A DNA stretch of 64,000 nt from UM-FILTER-37-12 sp964344965 (lineage in GTDB: Bacteria > Patescibacteriota > Patescibacteriia > Magasanikbacterales > UBA922): contig CAYFPJ010000002.1 of NCBI GenBank assembly GCA_964344965.1, positions 1 through 64,000 of the forward strand, written 5' to 3'. Positions 44,221 through 52,800 of the stretch are shown here, piece by piece (the first letter of the stretch is position 1; every line of letters begins with the position of its first letter). Below the pieces are notes generated by a model. The model ran no database searches and was not told the DNA's origin. It worked only from the letters and a program-made list of their open reading frames with translations. The position numbers were made by a program, and so were the translations under genes.

Positions 44221-45525
44221 CTACAATGTCCAATAATTAATGTCTATATTTTCTATCTCATTTTTGGTGTATAACTTTTTTATATCTACCAAAAGTAAAT
44301 TATCATGATTCATCATATCTTTCAACTGATCAAAAGTCAAAGATCTAAATTCATCATGAGCAACAGCTACGATCAGTGTATCTGCCTTTGGTAAATCTTC
44401 TTTTTTGGTTAGTTCTATTCCATATTCCCTTTTCACTTCTTCTTGGTCTGCGTATGGATCACAAACTACAGGAATAATTCCAAAATTTTTCAATTCATTA
44501 TACATTTCAGCTACTTTTGAATTACGTACGTCAGGAATGTTCTCTTTGAAAGTAATACCTAAAATAACAATGTTTGATTTTTGCATATCCTTCCCCATTC
44601 CAACCATTTTCTTGATAATTTGATGGGCAACAAACTTATGAAAACTATCATTGATACCACGTCCAGCCAAAATAACTTCTGGATTATGCCCCACTTCTCG
44701 AGCTTTGTATGTCAAGTAATATGGATCTACACCAATACAATGACCACCAACAAGTCCAGGTTTGAATGGAAGAAAATTCCATTTTGTATTTGCAGCGTCC
44801 AAGACATCGTACACACTAATGTCCATTTTATTAAACAGAATTGCCAACTCATTCATAAGGGCGATGTTGATATCTCTTTGGGTGTTTTCAATAGCTTTGG
44901 CTGCTTCTGCTACTTTTATGGAAGATGCTTTGAATGTATTTGTGATTGTACCATATACTTCAGACATGAGATTGACTGAATCTTCATCCATACCGGCCAC
45001 AACTTTGATAATTTTATCAATAGTATGCTCTTTGTCGCCAGGATTGACTCTTTCTGGAGAGTATCCTATTTTGAAATCAATACCAGCCTGAAGACCAGAC
45101 TGATTTTCCAAAACAGGTAAACAAATATCTTCTGTAACACCAGGATAGACAGTCGATTCATAGACTACCACTGAATCTTTTGTTAAATTTTTACCGACCA
45201 TTTCAGTGGCTTTTTTCAAAATTGATAAATCTGGAATTTTATTTTCATCTATTGGAGTTGGAACAGATACGATAATAAACTTTGAGTTACTGATCTCTGT
45301 CTGGTCGTCGGTATAATGAATATGAGAAACTGTCAAATCTTTATCATTTACCTCCCCTGTTTTGTCTGTTCCGTCTTTCAAATCATTTATTCTAAGAGAG
45401 TTGATATCAAAGCCAATAACATCAAAATGTTTGGAAAATAAAACTGCGAGCGGTAAGCCTACATATCCTAGTCCGACGATACAAACTTTTTCTTTTTTTG
45501 ATTGTAAATCTTTAAAATTGATCAT
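44221..45525 (-). CDS. UDP-N-acetylhexosamine 6-dehydrogenase (WbpO/TviB-like)
   Basis: Three-domain nucleotide-sugar dehydrogenase of 434 residues: NAD site VCIVGLGYVGLPLAVLFSKHF, FIIVSVPTPID, and the catalytic Cys in GLVGGHCIGVDPYYLTYKA. GITFKENIPDVRNSKVAEM is the C-terminal signature. The GHCIGVDPYYL form is that of the UDP-GlcNAc/GalNAc branch (WbpO, TviB, WecC) rather than Ugd. With the WbpP-like epimerase gene next to it, it would make a UDP-HexNAcA donor. Confidence 0.93.
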   Translation of the reverse strand: MINFKDLQSKKEKVCIVGLGYVGLPLAVLFSKHFDVIGFDINSLRINDLKDGTDKTGEVNDKDLTVSHIHYTDDQTEISNSKFIIVSVPTPIDENKIPDLSILKKATEMVGKNLTKDSVVVYESTVYPGVTEDICLPVLENQSGLQAGIDFKIGYSPERVNPGDKEHTIDKIIKVVAGMDEDSVNLMSEVYGTITNTFKASSIKVAEAAKAIENTQRDINIALMNELAILFNKMDISVYDVLDAANTKWNFLPFKPGLVGGHCIGVDPYYLTYKAREVGHNPEVILAGRGINDSFHKFVAHQIIKKMVGMGKDMQKSNIVILGITFKENIPDVRNSKVAEMYNELKNFGIIPVVCDPYADQEEVKREYGIELTKKEDLPKADTLIVAVAHDEFRSLTFDQLKDMMNHDNLLLVDIKKLYTKNEIENIDINYWTL

Positions 45526-45531
45526 AGAAAA

Positions 45532-46365
45532 TCAAAAAATCATCAATATAACCCCAATGACAAGTAATAATAAAAAAATAATTTTTGTGAGTATGGTTCT
45601 TTCTTTAAAGTAGACATAACCTGACAAAAGTGACCATGATATACTAAAAGATCTCTTGGCAGCAATAATTACTGAAGCTGGGGCAAACAAAAAAGCAAAA
45701 CTAGCAAATACAGTAGAAAGACCACTACTTAAAGACTGGAAAAAAAAGATTGGTTTTTTCAAGAATACAAACGGATTTTCCTTCTTTCTAACCATAGCCA
45801 TAATAAAAAAGTAAATTAATAGAACAAAAATTGTAATAGACTGTTCAGCTTCCACAGAATTGAAGTAGGTTATATTATACTTAAACAAGGAGAGAGTTGC
45901 AACAGCATTGACGGCAGTAAAAAGTACTAGCCATCTCCCTTTTTTCTTCATCTTATTGTTTAGAAATATCAAAATAACAACAATAAATATCAAACTAATG
46001 CCAATAAACTGAAAAGTACTAATACTATACCCCAAAACAACATCTACAAAAAGTAGTAGTGGAATGGTCAGAGTCCTGATAAAGCTGAAAGTGGTCCTGT
46101 CTGCTGTCACTATGGCCCAAATAGTCACATGGGCCTGGAGGACCTCTAGGAATAACTTGGGTACAAAAGTGGGTAGAGAAGAGACAGAAAATAAAAATTC
46201 TCCTCTAAAAAAAGAAATCAACAGAAAGAAAAGAAAGGAGAAAAAAAAGATCAAAAAACCCATAGTGTAGAGGCTCTCCTCTTTAGCCTCTACTTTCTTT
46301 TTTCCCAAACTATCAGAAAACTCCTGAAAAAAAGTGCCTACAAATGTAAGGAATATTCCAAACAT
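45532..46365 (-). CDS. EamA/DMT-family membrane transporter (second copy)
   Basis: Ten hydrophobic helices in two halves, 277 residues, with ATVSVI...-like patterns such as WAIVTADRTTFSFIRTLTIPLLLFVDVVLG and ASFAFLFAPASVIIAAKRSFSISWSLLSGYVYF at the ends of each half. It is a paralogue of the 16375-17283 protein. Here it sits 6 bp from the WbpO-like gene within the glycan locus, so it may move a sugar or lipid-linked intermediate, but this is a guess. Confidence 0.85.
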   Translation of the reverse strand: MFGIFLTFVGTFFQEFSDSLGKKKVEAKEESLYTMGFLIFFFSFLFFLLISFFRGEFLFSVSSLPTFVPKLFLEVLQAHVTIWAIVTADRTTFSFIRTLTIPLLLFVDVVLGYSISTFQFIGISLIFIVVILIFLNNKMKKKGRWLVLFTAVNAVATLSLFKYNITYFNSVEAEQSITIFVLLIYFFIMAMVRKKENPFVFLKKPIFFFQSLSSGLSTVFASFAFLFAPASVIIAAKRSFSISWSLLSGYVYFKERTILTKIIFLLLLVIGVILMIF

Positions 46366-46372
46366 AAATATC

Positions 46373-46509
46373 TAACGAGTAGTGTGAATTAATTTTCACA
46401 ATTGGCTGAATTGAACTATTTTTGAAGCGAGGACTGTTTGAGCGAAGCGAGTTTCGCAGCGAAAAAATAGCTCAATTCAGACAAAAAAATTAATTCACAC
46501 TACTCGTTA
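46373..46509. repeat. Large variable-arm inverted repeat with CTGTTTGAGC core (class I, copy 2)
   Basis: Outer arms TAACGAGTAGTGTGAATTAA and complement (46490-46509). An inner pair CTGAATTGAACTATTTTT / AAAAAATAGCTCAATTCAG continues the stem. The loop is GGACTGTTTGAGCGAAGCGAGTTTC. Outer-arm sequence recurs at window position 44-67. It separates the EamA and ugd genes. Confidence 0.85.
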
Positions 46510-46510
46510 T

Positions 46511-47902
46511 CTATTGTCGTCCTACCAAAAATGGGCTGCCTACTGCTACTATATCAAATCCAGCCTTATTCAAATCACCATAACGATGCTGCAACATCCT
46601 CCGTCCATCCATGATGAGAGGTTTATCTCCTTGACACTCTTTCGAGAGTAAATCTGCTAGCCCTCGAAATTGTGGCCAATCTGTGGAGATAATCACCACA
46701 TCAGCATTTTCTATTGCTTTTTCCTCTTCTGTGGAATAGACAATTTGATCAGAAGCTGGAAACTGTTGTCTAAACATGGGTACAGCGACAGGATCAAATA
46801 TTTGAATTTTTCGGACATTTTTTTCTTGTAGAAATCGAACTATATCAATACTTGGTGAATTACGAATATCATTGGTATCTTGTTTGAAAGCAGTACCCAT
46901 TATTGCGACAGTCTTTCCTGACCAGTCCAGCTCTGCTTCTTTTTCTGCTCTATTCAAAAATAATTCTAATTGTCGTTTGTTGGCTAGATAGACTTCACTA
47001 ACTAGCGAGGCACTCTGTCCAGCAGTCTGTAGCTGATGAGCCAAAGAACGCGCATCCTTGATAAAACAGCTACCTCCAGCATAAAGGCTGTCATAAAATC
47101 CCCAGCCTGAAATCCTAGACTCTGTAGTGATGACTTTCCGCAAATTCTCAAATTGAACATCTGAAAACGTCTCGCTGGTACGACCAATGACATCAAAACA
47201 GAGTTGTAATTTTGCAAATAAATAAAAATTTGCCAGTAGTTTTCCTGCTGCTGCTTCTTTTGGATTAACTTCGATGTAAGCAATACCAGAAGAATCATAA
47301 AATCGGCGATACAGTTGGCGCATCACCTGGAAATCCTTTTCTTCCCAAGCACCGACCACCACCCGATCAGGATGAAGTGATCCTTCGATCGCTTTTCCCT
47401 CTACCAGGAATTCGGGGTTAGATACTACGCCATAATTTTTTACCCCAGACTCGTCCATGATACGCTTGGTCTCATCAACCATCTCTACCGGCACAGTACT
47501 TTTGTTGACGATTACAATATATTTTTCTTGTTTCCCTTTATTTCTCTTGGTCAAAGCTTGAGATAGCTGCTCGGCAGCCATATTGTAATACTTGAGGTCA
47601 CTCTCCCCTGTCTCACCAATTTCTGGGGTAGGCAGGCACATCAATATGATATCACACTGGTCAAGAAAATTTTCAACTTTGCCATAGTCTGTCGTGAACT
47701 CGATACGTTCCTTATTGCGGATCAAAAGATCAGCCAGACCTTCTTCAAATAGGCAGGACTGAATAATATCTCGATCATTTGAGCCGAGTTTTTTTATTTT
47801 ATTTTCATCGATGTCATAGACCAGAACCTGGTGGCCGCTGTCAGCCGAGACTGCTGCTGAGCAGGCTCCCACAAAGCCAGATCCGATGTAGAGAATGTTC
47901 AT
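46511..47902 (-). CDS. ugd: UDP-glucose 6-dehydrogenase family protein
   Basis: MNILYIGSGFVGACSAAVSAD is the NAD site and AGGSCFIKDARSLAHQ the catalytic Cys region (usually GGxCFPKD). AIMGTAFKQDTNDIRNSPSIDIV is the C-terminal dimer/UDP motif. At 463 residues it has normal length. It oxidises UDP-glucose (or a related UDP-sugar) to the uronate. It can feed the UXS-like enzyme at 37030-38040. It is flanked by an inverted repeat on the 3' side and a divergent promoter region on the 5' side. Confidence 0.92.
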   Translation of the reverse strand: MNILYIGSGFVGACSAAVSADSGHQVLVYDIDENKIKKLGSNDRDIIQSCLFEEGLADLLIRNKERIEFTTDYGKVENFLDQCDIILMCLPTPEIGETGESDLKYYNMAAEQLSQALTKRNKGKQEKYIVIVNKSTVPVEMVDETKRIMDESGVKNYGVVSNPEFLVEGKAIEGSLHPDRVVVGAWEEKDFQVMRQLYRRFYDSSGIAYIEVNPKEAAAGKLLANFYLFAKLQLCFDVIGRTSETFSDVQFENLRKVITTESRISGWGFYDSLYAGGSCFIKDARSLAHQLQTAGQSASLVSEVYLANKRQLELFLNRAEKEAELDWSGKTVAIMGTAFKQDTNDIRNSPSIDIVRFLQEKNVRKIQIFDPVAVPMFRQQFPASDQIVYSTEEEKAIENADVVIISTDWPQFRGLADLLSKECQGDKPLIMDGRRMLQHRYGDLNKAGFDIVAVGSPFLVGRQ

Positions 47903-48185
47903 AATTATGTACGAAATACGAAAAATTCGAAAATTACGAAAATGGATGAATTAACATTTTTCTTTAAAAAAAGCTATAGTAGTGTAGCATAAATTGGTGT
48001 TTTTTTCAATACTTGTACTTTTGAACAAATTTGCCTAAGTATAAGAAAAAAATGGCAAAAATAAATATTTTAATCATACACAAATTCTCTCTCCAAAAAT
48101 ACAAAAACATATCCACAGCTTAATATGGTGTATATTGAAAAATCTGCTAAACTTATCATATCTAAATTGTTAATAATAAAATTAT
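47903..48185. other. Divergent intergenic region, 283 bp
   Basis: It contains CGAAATACGAAAA...CGAAAATTACGAAAA (47908-47942), related to the arms of the repeats at 26549 and 29722. The rest is AT-rich. A weak promoter-like pair, TTGAAA and TATCTA with an 18-bp spacer, lies near 48137-48166 before the plus-strand gene. Nothing else is recognisable. Confidence 0.4.
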
Positions 48186-48323
48186 ATGACTACCGAACGT
48201 GAAGAGAAACAATGTCCAATTTGTGGAGCTCCAGAAAGAGGCTGCAATTGCATAAAAGAAATTGAAAAAAAGGCTTTGATGCAAATTTGGTCATTGGTGA
48301 AATCCCAAATCATGAAAAACTAG
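48186..48323 (+). pseudogene. Zinc-ribbon N-terminus of a gene broken by a frame slip
   Basis: ATG 48186 opens MTTEREEKQ followed by CPICGAPERGCNC, a four-cysteine zinc-ribbon-like knot. At 48265-48271 there are seven A, read as GAA AAA AAG. A -1 shift at A-AAA-AAG continues exactly into the frame of 48287-48916 (KKGFDANLVIGEIP). Without the shift the frame ends after 45 residues. So this is the head of the same gene. A programmed shift, a real mutation and a sequencing contraction are all possible. Confidence 0.7.
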
Positions 48324-48916
48324 CCACACAAATTGCTACTTTCATGGATACTGATGCCACTGAACCAAGTGAGGGTAATATCAGAGAAGGATGGACCTCT
48401 GACGCACATTTGCGCAAATTAGAAAGTGTAGTAATGCACGAAAACCACCAAAACCAGACTTTTGCTGATATTGCAGAAAATGCTGGAGAAAGAAGTAAAA
48501 GCCCTGCTGTAAAAATTCTTCTGAAAATAGGCGGACAAATTAACGGATTGAGGCGCATGACCGATAAAGAACCGATCAAAGACGAAGTTGACAAACTAAT
48601 CAGAGAGGCCGCAGAGGAAATTGATCAGCTGGAGGATGGAACTAAAAAAGAACGCCTAGACTCACTGTTGGATTATAATGCTGGTGAGTGGAATAGAGTT
48701 ATGGGAAATTATGACCTGGCTGCTGAATTGAAAAAACGCTCTGCAACCAAAGCCGAGACAAGCGGGGATAGAGTAGGTGCCTCTATCGGGTATGTCGGTG
48801 AAAGTGTTCAGAAAGTGAATGAAGCTTTGGTAAATGGTGACCAAACAGAAATAGCTGCGAATCTAGAAGAAATGATTAGTCGTTCTGATCATCTAATAAA
48901 AGTAAATTTGGTTTAA
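48287..48916 (+). pseudogene. Central part of an unknown zinc-ribbon / helical-repeat protein
   Basis: The open frame begins with a non-ATG codon because its natural start lies upstream, past a frame slip (see 48186-48323). Native sequence runs to ISRSDHL, and the last residues IKVNLV come from the 145-bp element. The segments are strongly helical (RKLESVVMHENHQNQTFADIAENAG; LAAELKKRSATKAETSGDRVGA) and the last resembles a tetratricopeptide-type helical hairpin. Continues in 49092-49484 after the element. Function unknown. Confidence 0.65.
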
Positions 48917-49039
48917 GTAAGACTTCATCGGGCCATCCCCGCAGCAAGCTGCGGGGTATTGGCAGAAAATCTTATTTCAACCAATGTTAGTTTTCACTTT
49001 TTCGATGCAAGCATCGAGGAATAAAACCGCTTAAAGATT
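48895..49039 (+). mobile_element. 145-bp palindrome-containing element, copy E (inside an unknown gene, opposite orientation)
   Basis: Identical to copies A, C and D. In contrast to A, B and C, the interrupted gene is read in the same direction as the element. Precise removal gives CGT TCT GAT CAT CT-A AAA GAA TGC (RSDHL-KEC), restoring the frame. The right flank starts AAAAG, so on the minus strand TTTT precedes the element. Confidence 0.85.
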
Positions 49040-49091
49040 AAAAGAATGCACTGGAGAAACTTATGATGAGACCCGCTGGAAATATCTAAAC

Positions 49092-49484
49092 ATGCCAGCC
49101 CATGTCCTGCTAGCTCATGTTTGGGCTAATGCTCCGCTAGAGGATACTGATCGTTTTGGAGACCTGCTCCGTGAATATAGCAACATAGATCCTGCAGTGG
49201 CAGAAAGTCATAAGCATGATATAACTGCCTTTGCAGCTTGTGAAGCTTGGTTGCAAAATGATACAACAAGGGCCAAGAAGCTAGCTGAAGAAGTACTGGT
49301 AGCAGATCCAACTCCACACGAACAGAGCACCACAACTGCCAAACTAATCCTGGCAAGGGTTGTTGCTGGGGAAGGCGATACCACTAGAGCGAAAAATCTT
49401 CTAGAGGAGATATCTGCACCTGGGCACTACATGCACCAAGTACGAACTATTGCCGAGCGTGAACTGGCTGACTTGGGAAATTAA
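49092..49484 (+). pseudogene. C-terminal part of the split zinc-ribbon / helical-repeat protein
   Basis: The frame is open from 49041 (KECTGETYDETRWKYLN...) and the ATG at 49092 is internal. Helical repeat units are visible: AFAACEAWLQNDTTRAKKLAEEVL and LILARVVAGEGDTTRAKNLLEEI, where the DTTRAK words line up 34-45 residues apart, as in TPR proteins. The gene closes with a terminator. It forms one ~430-residue protein with 48186-48323 and 48287-48894 when the element and frame slip are ignored. Confidence 0.65.
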
Positions 49485-49492
49485 AAAATTGT

Positions 49493-49527
49493 AAAAAAAT
49501 TCTCTACTTCAGGTAGAGAATTTTTTG
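49493..49527 (+). terminator. Rho-independent terminator
   Basis: AAAAAATTCTCTAC and GTAGAGAATTTTTTG pair around TTCAG, 8 bp after the stop of the split plus-strand gene. Confidence 0.85.
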
Positions 49528-49604
49528 TCTGTTGTTTTTGTGTGTTTTGAACTAATCTACAACTCGATATCAGTGTAATCTACTAAAATCTAAGTAATCT
49601 GTAT

Positions 49605-50645
49605 TTAGACCTCAAAATCCAAACCATCAATCGAAGTCAGCATCTCCTTGATCTCATCAGTAGTCATCAGCTGCTGATCTTTGGAAGAGTACTCTTTGAA
49701 TTCAGCGCCTTTGGTGCCTGGATACTCAATAGATTTGATGTCATTAAAAATTTCATAACCCACATCGGGACGCAAAATATACATATCTTCTGTCTCAAGA
49801 GCATTTTCTGATTCAGCCAGGCTAAGCAGCTTCTCATGTTGTCTTTCACCAGCTCTCCGACCAATTATCTTGGTCTCTATATCTTTTGGCAAATCATTTT
49901 TTTCCTTTACTATCTCTAGGACTGACTGCGCTAGGTCACCAATAGTTGCCACCGGCATCTTGAGAATAAAAATCTCTTGACCTCTGGTCATGGTACTAGC
50001 CTTAAAAATGAGATCCACAGCTTGGTGAGTACTCATAAAAAATCTGGTCATATCTGCATCTGTCACAGTCACTGGTCCACCTTCCTTGATCTGTCTGATA
50101 AATAATGGCAAGACAGAACCACGAGAACCAAGGACATTACCAAAGCGAACCGAACAAAACTTGGTTTGCTTTTTTCCTTTATAAAAAAATGATGATAAGA
50201 TTAATTTCTCTGCCAAAAGCTTGGTACAGCCCATCACATTGGTCGGATCAGCAGCCTTATCTGTGGAGATACTGACTACTTTGTCCACTTTGTTGGCAAA
50301 AGCACAAGAAATGATGTTTTGCACACCACCGACATTGGTCTTCACTGCCTCAAAAGGATTGAGTTCACATGACACAACATGCTTGAGAGCCGCTGTATGA
50401 AAGACGATGTCTACATTTTCCATTGCCATCATCAGACGCTCCTTATCACGCACATCTCCAACCAAAAATCTCATTCTAGGATCTCTGCCCAATCTATGTG
50501 CTAATTCAAACTGTTTGGTTTCATCACGACTGTAGACCCTCACCTGTCTGACACCAGCTTCGAGAAGCTGTCTTGTTATCTCCGAACCAATGGAGCCTGT
50601 ACCTCCAGTTACCAAAACTGTTTTGTTTTTGAATTGTTCTTTCAT
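49605..50645 (-). CDS. UDP-HexNAc 4,6-dehydratase-type protein (PseB/LegB/CapE-like)
   Basis: VLVTGGTGSIGSEITRQLL, FHTAALKHVVSCELNPFEAVKTN and ISTDKAADPTNVMGCTKLLAEKL are the hallmark of soluble FlaA1/PseB-type dehydratases, where the Thr-Asp-Lys and Lys of CTKLLAEK are active-site residues. They act on UDP-GlcNAc to form a 4-keto-6-deoxy sugar, the first step to pseudaminic/legionaminic-type or other aminosugars. It stands at the head of the nonulosonic acid gene group (NeuC, NeuB upstream). C-terminal dehydratase aminotransferase partner is not in the window. Confidence 0.9.
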   Translation of the reverse strand: MKEQFKNKTVLVTGGTGSIGSEITRQLLEAGVRQVRVYSRDETKQFELAHRLGRDPRMRFLVGDVRDKERLMMAMENVDIVFHTAALKHVVSCELNPFEAVKTNVGGVQNIISCAFANKVDKVVSISTDKAADPTNVMGCTKLLAEKLILSSFFYKGKKQTKFCSVRFGNVLGSRGSVLPLFIRQIKEGGPVTVTDADMTRFFMSTHQAVDLIFKASTMTRGQEIFILKMPVATIGDLAQSVLEIVKEKNDLPKDIETKIIGRRAGERQHEKLLSLAESENALETEDMYILRPDVGYEIFNDIKSIEYPGTKGAEFKEYSSKDQQLMTTDEIKEMLTSIDGLDFEV

Positions 50646-50695
50646 ATAATTTTTAGTTTACCTTCTAGATATTACACATCCAGACCTGAAGGAGG

Positions 50696-50768
50696 AAAAA
50701 TATATCTAATTGTTTGAGCGCCATTGCTTGCGACTCTTGGTTGGCGCCAAACAATTAGATATATTTTT
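50696..50768. repeat. Variable-arm inverted repeat (class I-like, copy 3)
   Basis: AAAAATATATCTAATTGTTTG and its complement form perfect 21-bp arms, extended by GCGCCA/TGGCGC. The loop (TTGCTTGCGACTCTTGG) only partly resembles the CTGTTTGAGC core. It separates the dehydratase from the SDR/NeuC/NeuB genes. Confidence 0.8.
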
Positions 50769-50781
50769 ACGACTGAAGTGG

Positions 50782-51645
50782 TTATTTATAAAAAATTAAA
50801 TATTTTTGATACATTTTTTTAATCCCCAAGTCTAGATCATATTCCAAATCTTGTCCAATAATATTCTTCAATTTACTGCCATCTCCTATTACTGAAAATT
50901 TTTCAAAAACAGATTGGCCAAATCTATAATTTAATTTTTTGTATGTCACTTTTTCCACCAACCCAATAAGATCCAAAATCGATACCCCCTCACCTGTACA
51001 CAAATTGAAAACTTCGATTTTTTCCTTTTGGTCAAACTCTACAATAGCATTCAACAATCTTGATACATCTCCCACAAATATATAATCCCTCACTTGTCCT
51101 CCATCACCATTGATAATAAATTGTTGATTACTGATCAATGCTAATAATATATAATTCAAAATTCCTTTATTTTTGACATCACCATAGACATTTGCCAATC
51201 TAGCTATACACAACTTTATATCATTCCTATCAACAAATTCTTTAAGCAATTTTTCTTCTTCATATTTTGCTTTTTCATAATCAGTCTTAGGTTCTGGCAC
51301 CACTTCTTCATCATGTATTTGCGATGAATCTGGATAGACTAGTAAAGTGGATAAATATACGATCTTTTTCAAACCATTTGCTGATTCCAGAGCCATCATA
51401 ATATTCCCCATCCGAACACTACTTGGCTGCACGGCTATCACCACCACTTCTATGTCATCCAAAATATTTTTTAGCGACAAAAAATCATTATTTAAATCTA
51501 TTTTTTGATAACAAACCCCTTCTATCGCTTCATTTTTAGATAATTCAGTAGCATGCACGGCTACCACTTCTTTTCCACAATTCACCAAGTCACGACACAA
51601 ATACCCACCGACAAATCCTGTACCACCTATCACAAGTACCTGCAT
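50782..51645 (-). CDS. NAD-dependent epimerase/dehydratase (extended SDR)
   Basis: MQVLVIGGTGFVGGYLCRDLV and VVVIAVQPSSVRM mark the dinucleotide site, and DYEKAKYEEEKLL contains YxxxK. GDGGQVRDYIFVGDVSRLL is the usual nucleotide-sugar motif. The specific reaction is not clear; reduction of a 4-keto sugar is common in this context. Its start codon lies 2 bp after the NeuC stop, so they are co-translated. Confidence 0.85.
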   Translation of the reverse strand: MQVLVIGGTGFVGGYLCRDLVNCGKEVVAVHATELSKNEAIEGVCYQKIDLNNDFLSLKNILDDIEVVVIAVQPSSVRMGNIMMALESANGLKKIVYLSTLLVYPDSSQIHDEEVVPEPKTDYEKAKYEEEKLLKEFVDRNDIKLCIARLANVYGDVKNKGILNYILLALISNQQFIINGDGGQVRDYIFVGDVSRLLNAIVEFDQKEKIEVFNLCTGEGVSILDLIGLVEKVTYKKLNYRFGQSVFEKFSVIGDGSKLKNIIGQDLEYDLDLGIKKMYQKYLIFYK

Positions 51646-51646
51646 A

Positions 51647-52798
51647 CTAATATGTTATTACTTTTTGGATTGGAGGAAGATCAATGGTTTCCAAAATCTC
51701 AACTATCTGCTTGGCTGTATTACCACGGTCATAAGGATTTTTTCCTTTTTTGACACTAGCGATAAATTCCTCATCAGTCAAGGCCTTCACGATCCCCTTC
51801 TCAATAGCCTCTTGGTCGTTTGGCACATCAATCACATTGACCCCTCGTTCACGACGCTGCTGTCTGGTCCCTATATTGACAGTGGGTAGACCAAACGAAG
51901 GAGCCTCATGAATACCAGAACTAGAATTGCCAACCAAAACGTCAGCCACGTTCAACAGCCGTAAAAAATCTTCATAAACTATGTGGGGCAAGACATGAAT
52001 TCCTGCTTTTTTGATAGATTCAATTATTCTTCGACCGCCAGCATCGTGATTGGAATAAATGGCCAAAACTTCCAAATCATGAGTCTCTTTCGTTTTTTTG
52101 ATAGCAGCAATGCTTTTGTCTATTTGTTGTTCTACCTCTTCTACTTCAGTAGTAACCGGGTGTTGCAAAAATATAGCTAATTTTTTGGCCAGGTCAATGT
52201 CGTATTTCTTGCTAATATCCTCTTTGCTTGGATAATCTATTGATTTGATAGTATCAAGACTAGGACTACCAACCAAAAATACATAGCTGGGGTCTTCTCC
52301 CAATTTTACAATTCTCTCCACACTTTGCTTGGTAGCAGCGAAATGAAGATGAGCAAACTTGGTACAAGCATGACGCAGTATTTCATCTATCGTGCCAGTA
52401 ACTTCCCCACCCTGCATATGAGCAACATGGATATTCAAATGGGTGCCTGTGATAGCAGCAGCAAGATGTGCCCCTAGATCAAATCCACAAAATACTATAT
52501 CTGGCTTCAGCTTTGGGATAATGTCTGCCATGCCTATCAAGGCCTTACCCATAGCCCTAACCATCGAAGCACCATCATCCGGATCATCCTCTGCAAATAT
52601 AGGAAGGGTGGCATCTATTTCAAAACCATCTTCCTTGACCACTTTTTCTGTTTCACCAAAATTTTTGAGAAGGTGAGCACCGGTGATAAGCAAAAGAAGC
52701 TCTAGCTCTTCGCTAGCCTGCACAGCTTTCATGATTGGCTTTAGTCTACTATAATCAGCTCGCCTCTCAGTAACAAATAAAATTCTTCTTTTAGACAT
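51647..52798 (-). CDS. neuC: UDP-N-acetylglucosamine 2-epimerase, hydrolysing (NeuC/LegG-like)
   Basis: The 383-residue protein follows the NeuC pattern: ILFVTERRADYSRLKPIMKAV, FVLGDR-equivalent PDIVFCGFDLGAHLAAAI, the HMQGGEVTGTIDEILRHA active site, and VGNSSSGIHEAPSFGLPTVNIG. It hydrolyses UDP-GlcNAc or UDP-diNAcBac and epimerises C2, giving ManNAc or its 2,4-diacetamido analogue. NeuB lies 3 bp upstream, and the SDR downstream. The nearby dehydratase suggests a legionaminic-acid-type rather than simple sialic-acid precursor. Confidence 0.92.
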   Translation of the reverse strand: MSKRRILFVTERRADYSRLKPIMKAVQASEELELLLLITGAHLLKNFGETEKVVKEDGFEIDATLPIFAEDDPDDGASMVRAMGKALIGMADIIPKLKPDIVFCGFDLGAHLAAAITGTHLNIHVAHMQGGEVTGTIDEILRHACTKFAHLHFAATKQSVERIVKLGEDPSYVFLVGSPSLDTIKSIDYPSKEDISKKYDIDLAKKLAIFLQHPVTTEVEEVEQQIDKSIAAIKKTKETHDLEVLAIYSNHDAGGRRIIESIKKAGIHVLPHIVYEDFLRLLNVADVLVGNSSSGIHEAPSFGLPTVNIGTRQQRRERGVNVIDVPNDQEAIEKGIVKALTDEEFIASVKKGKNPYDRGNTAKQIVEILETIDLPPIQKVITY

Positions 52799-52800
52799 AT

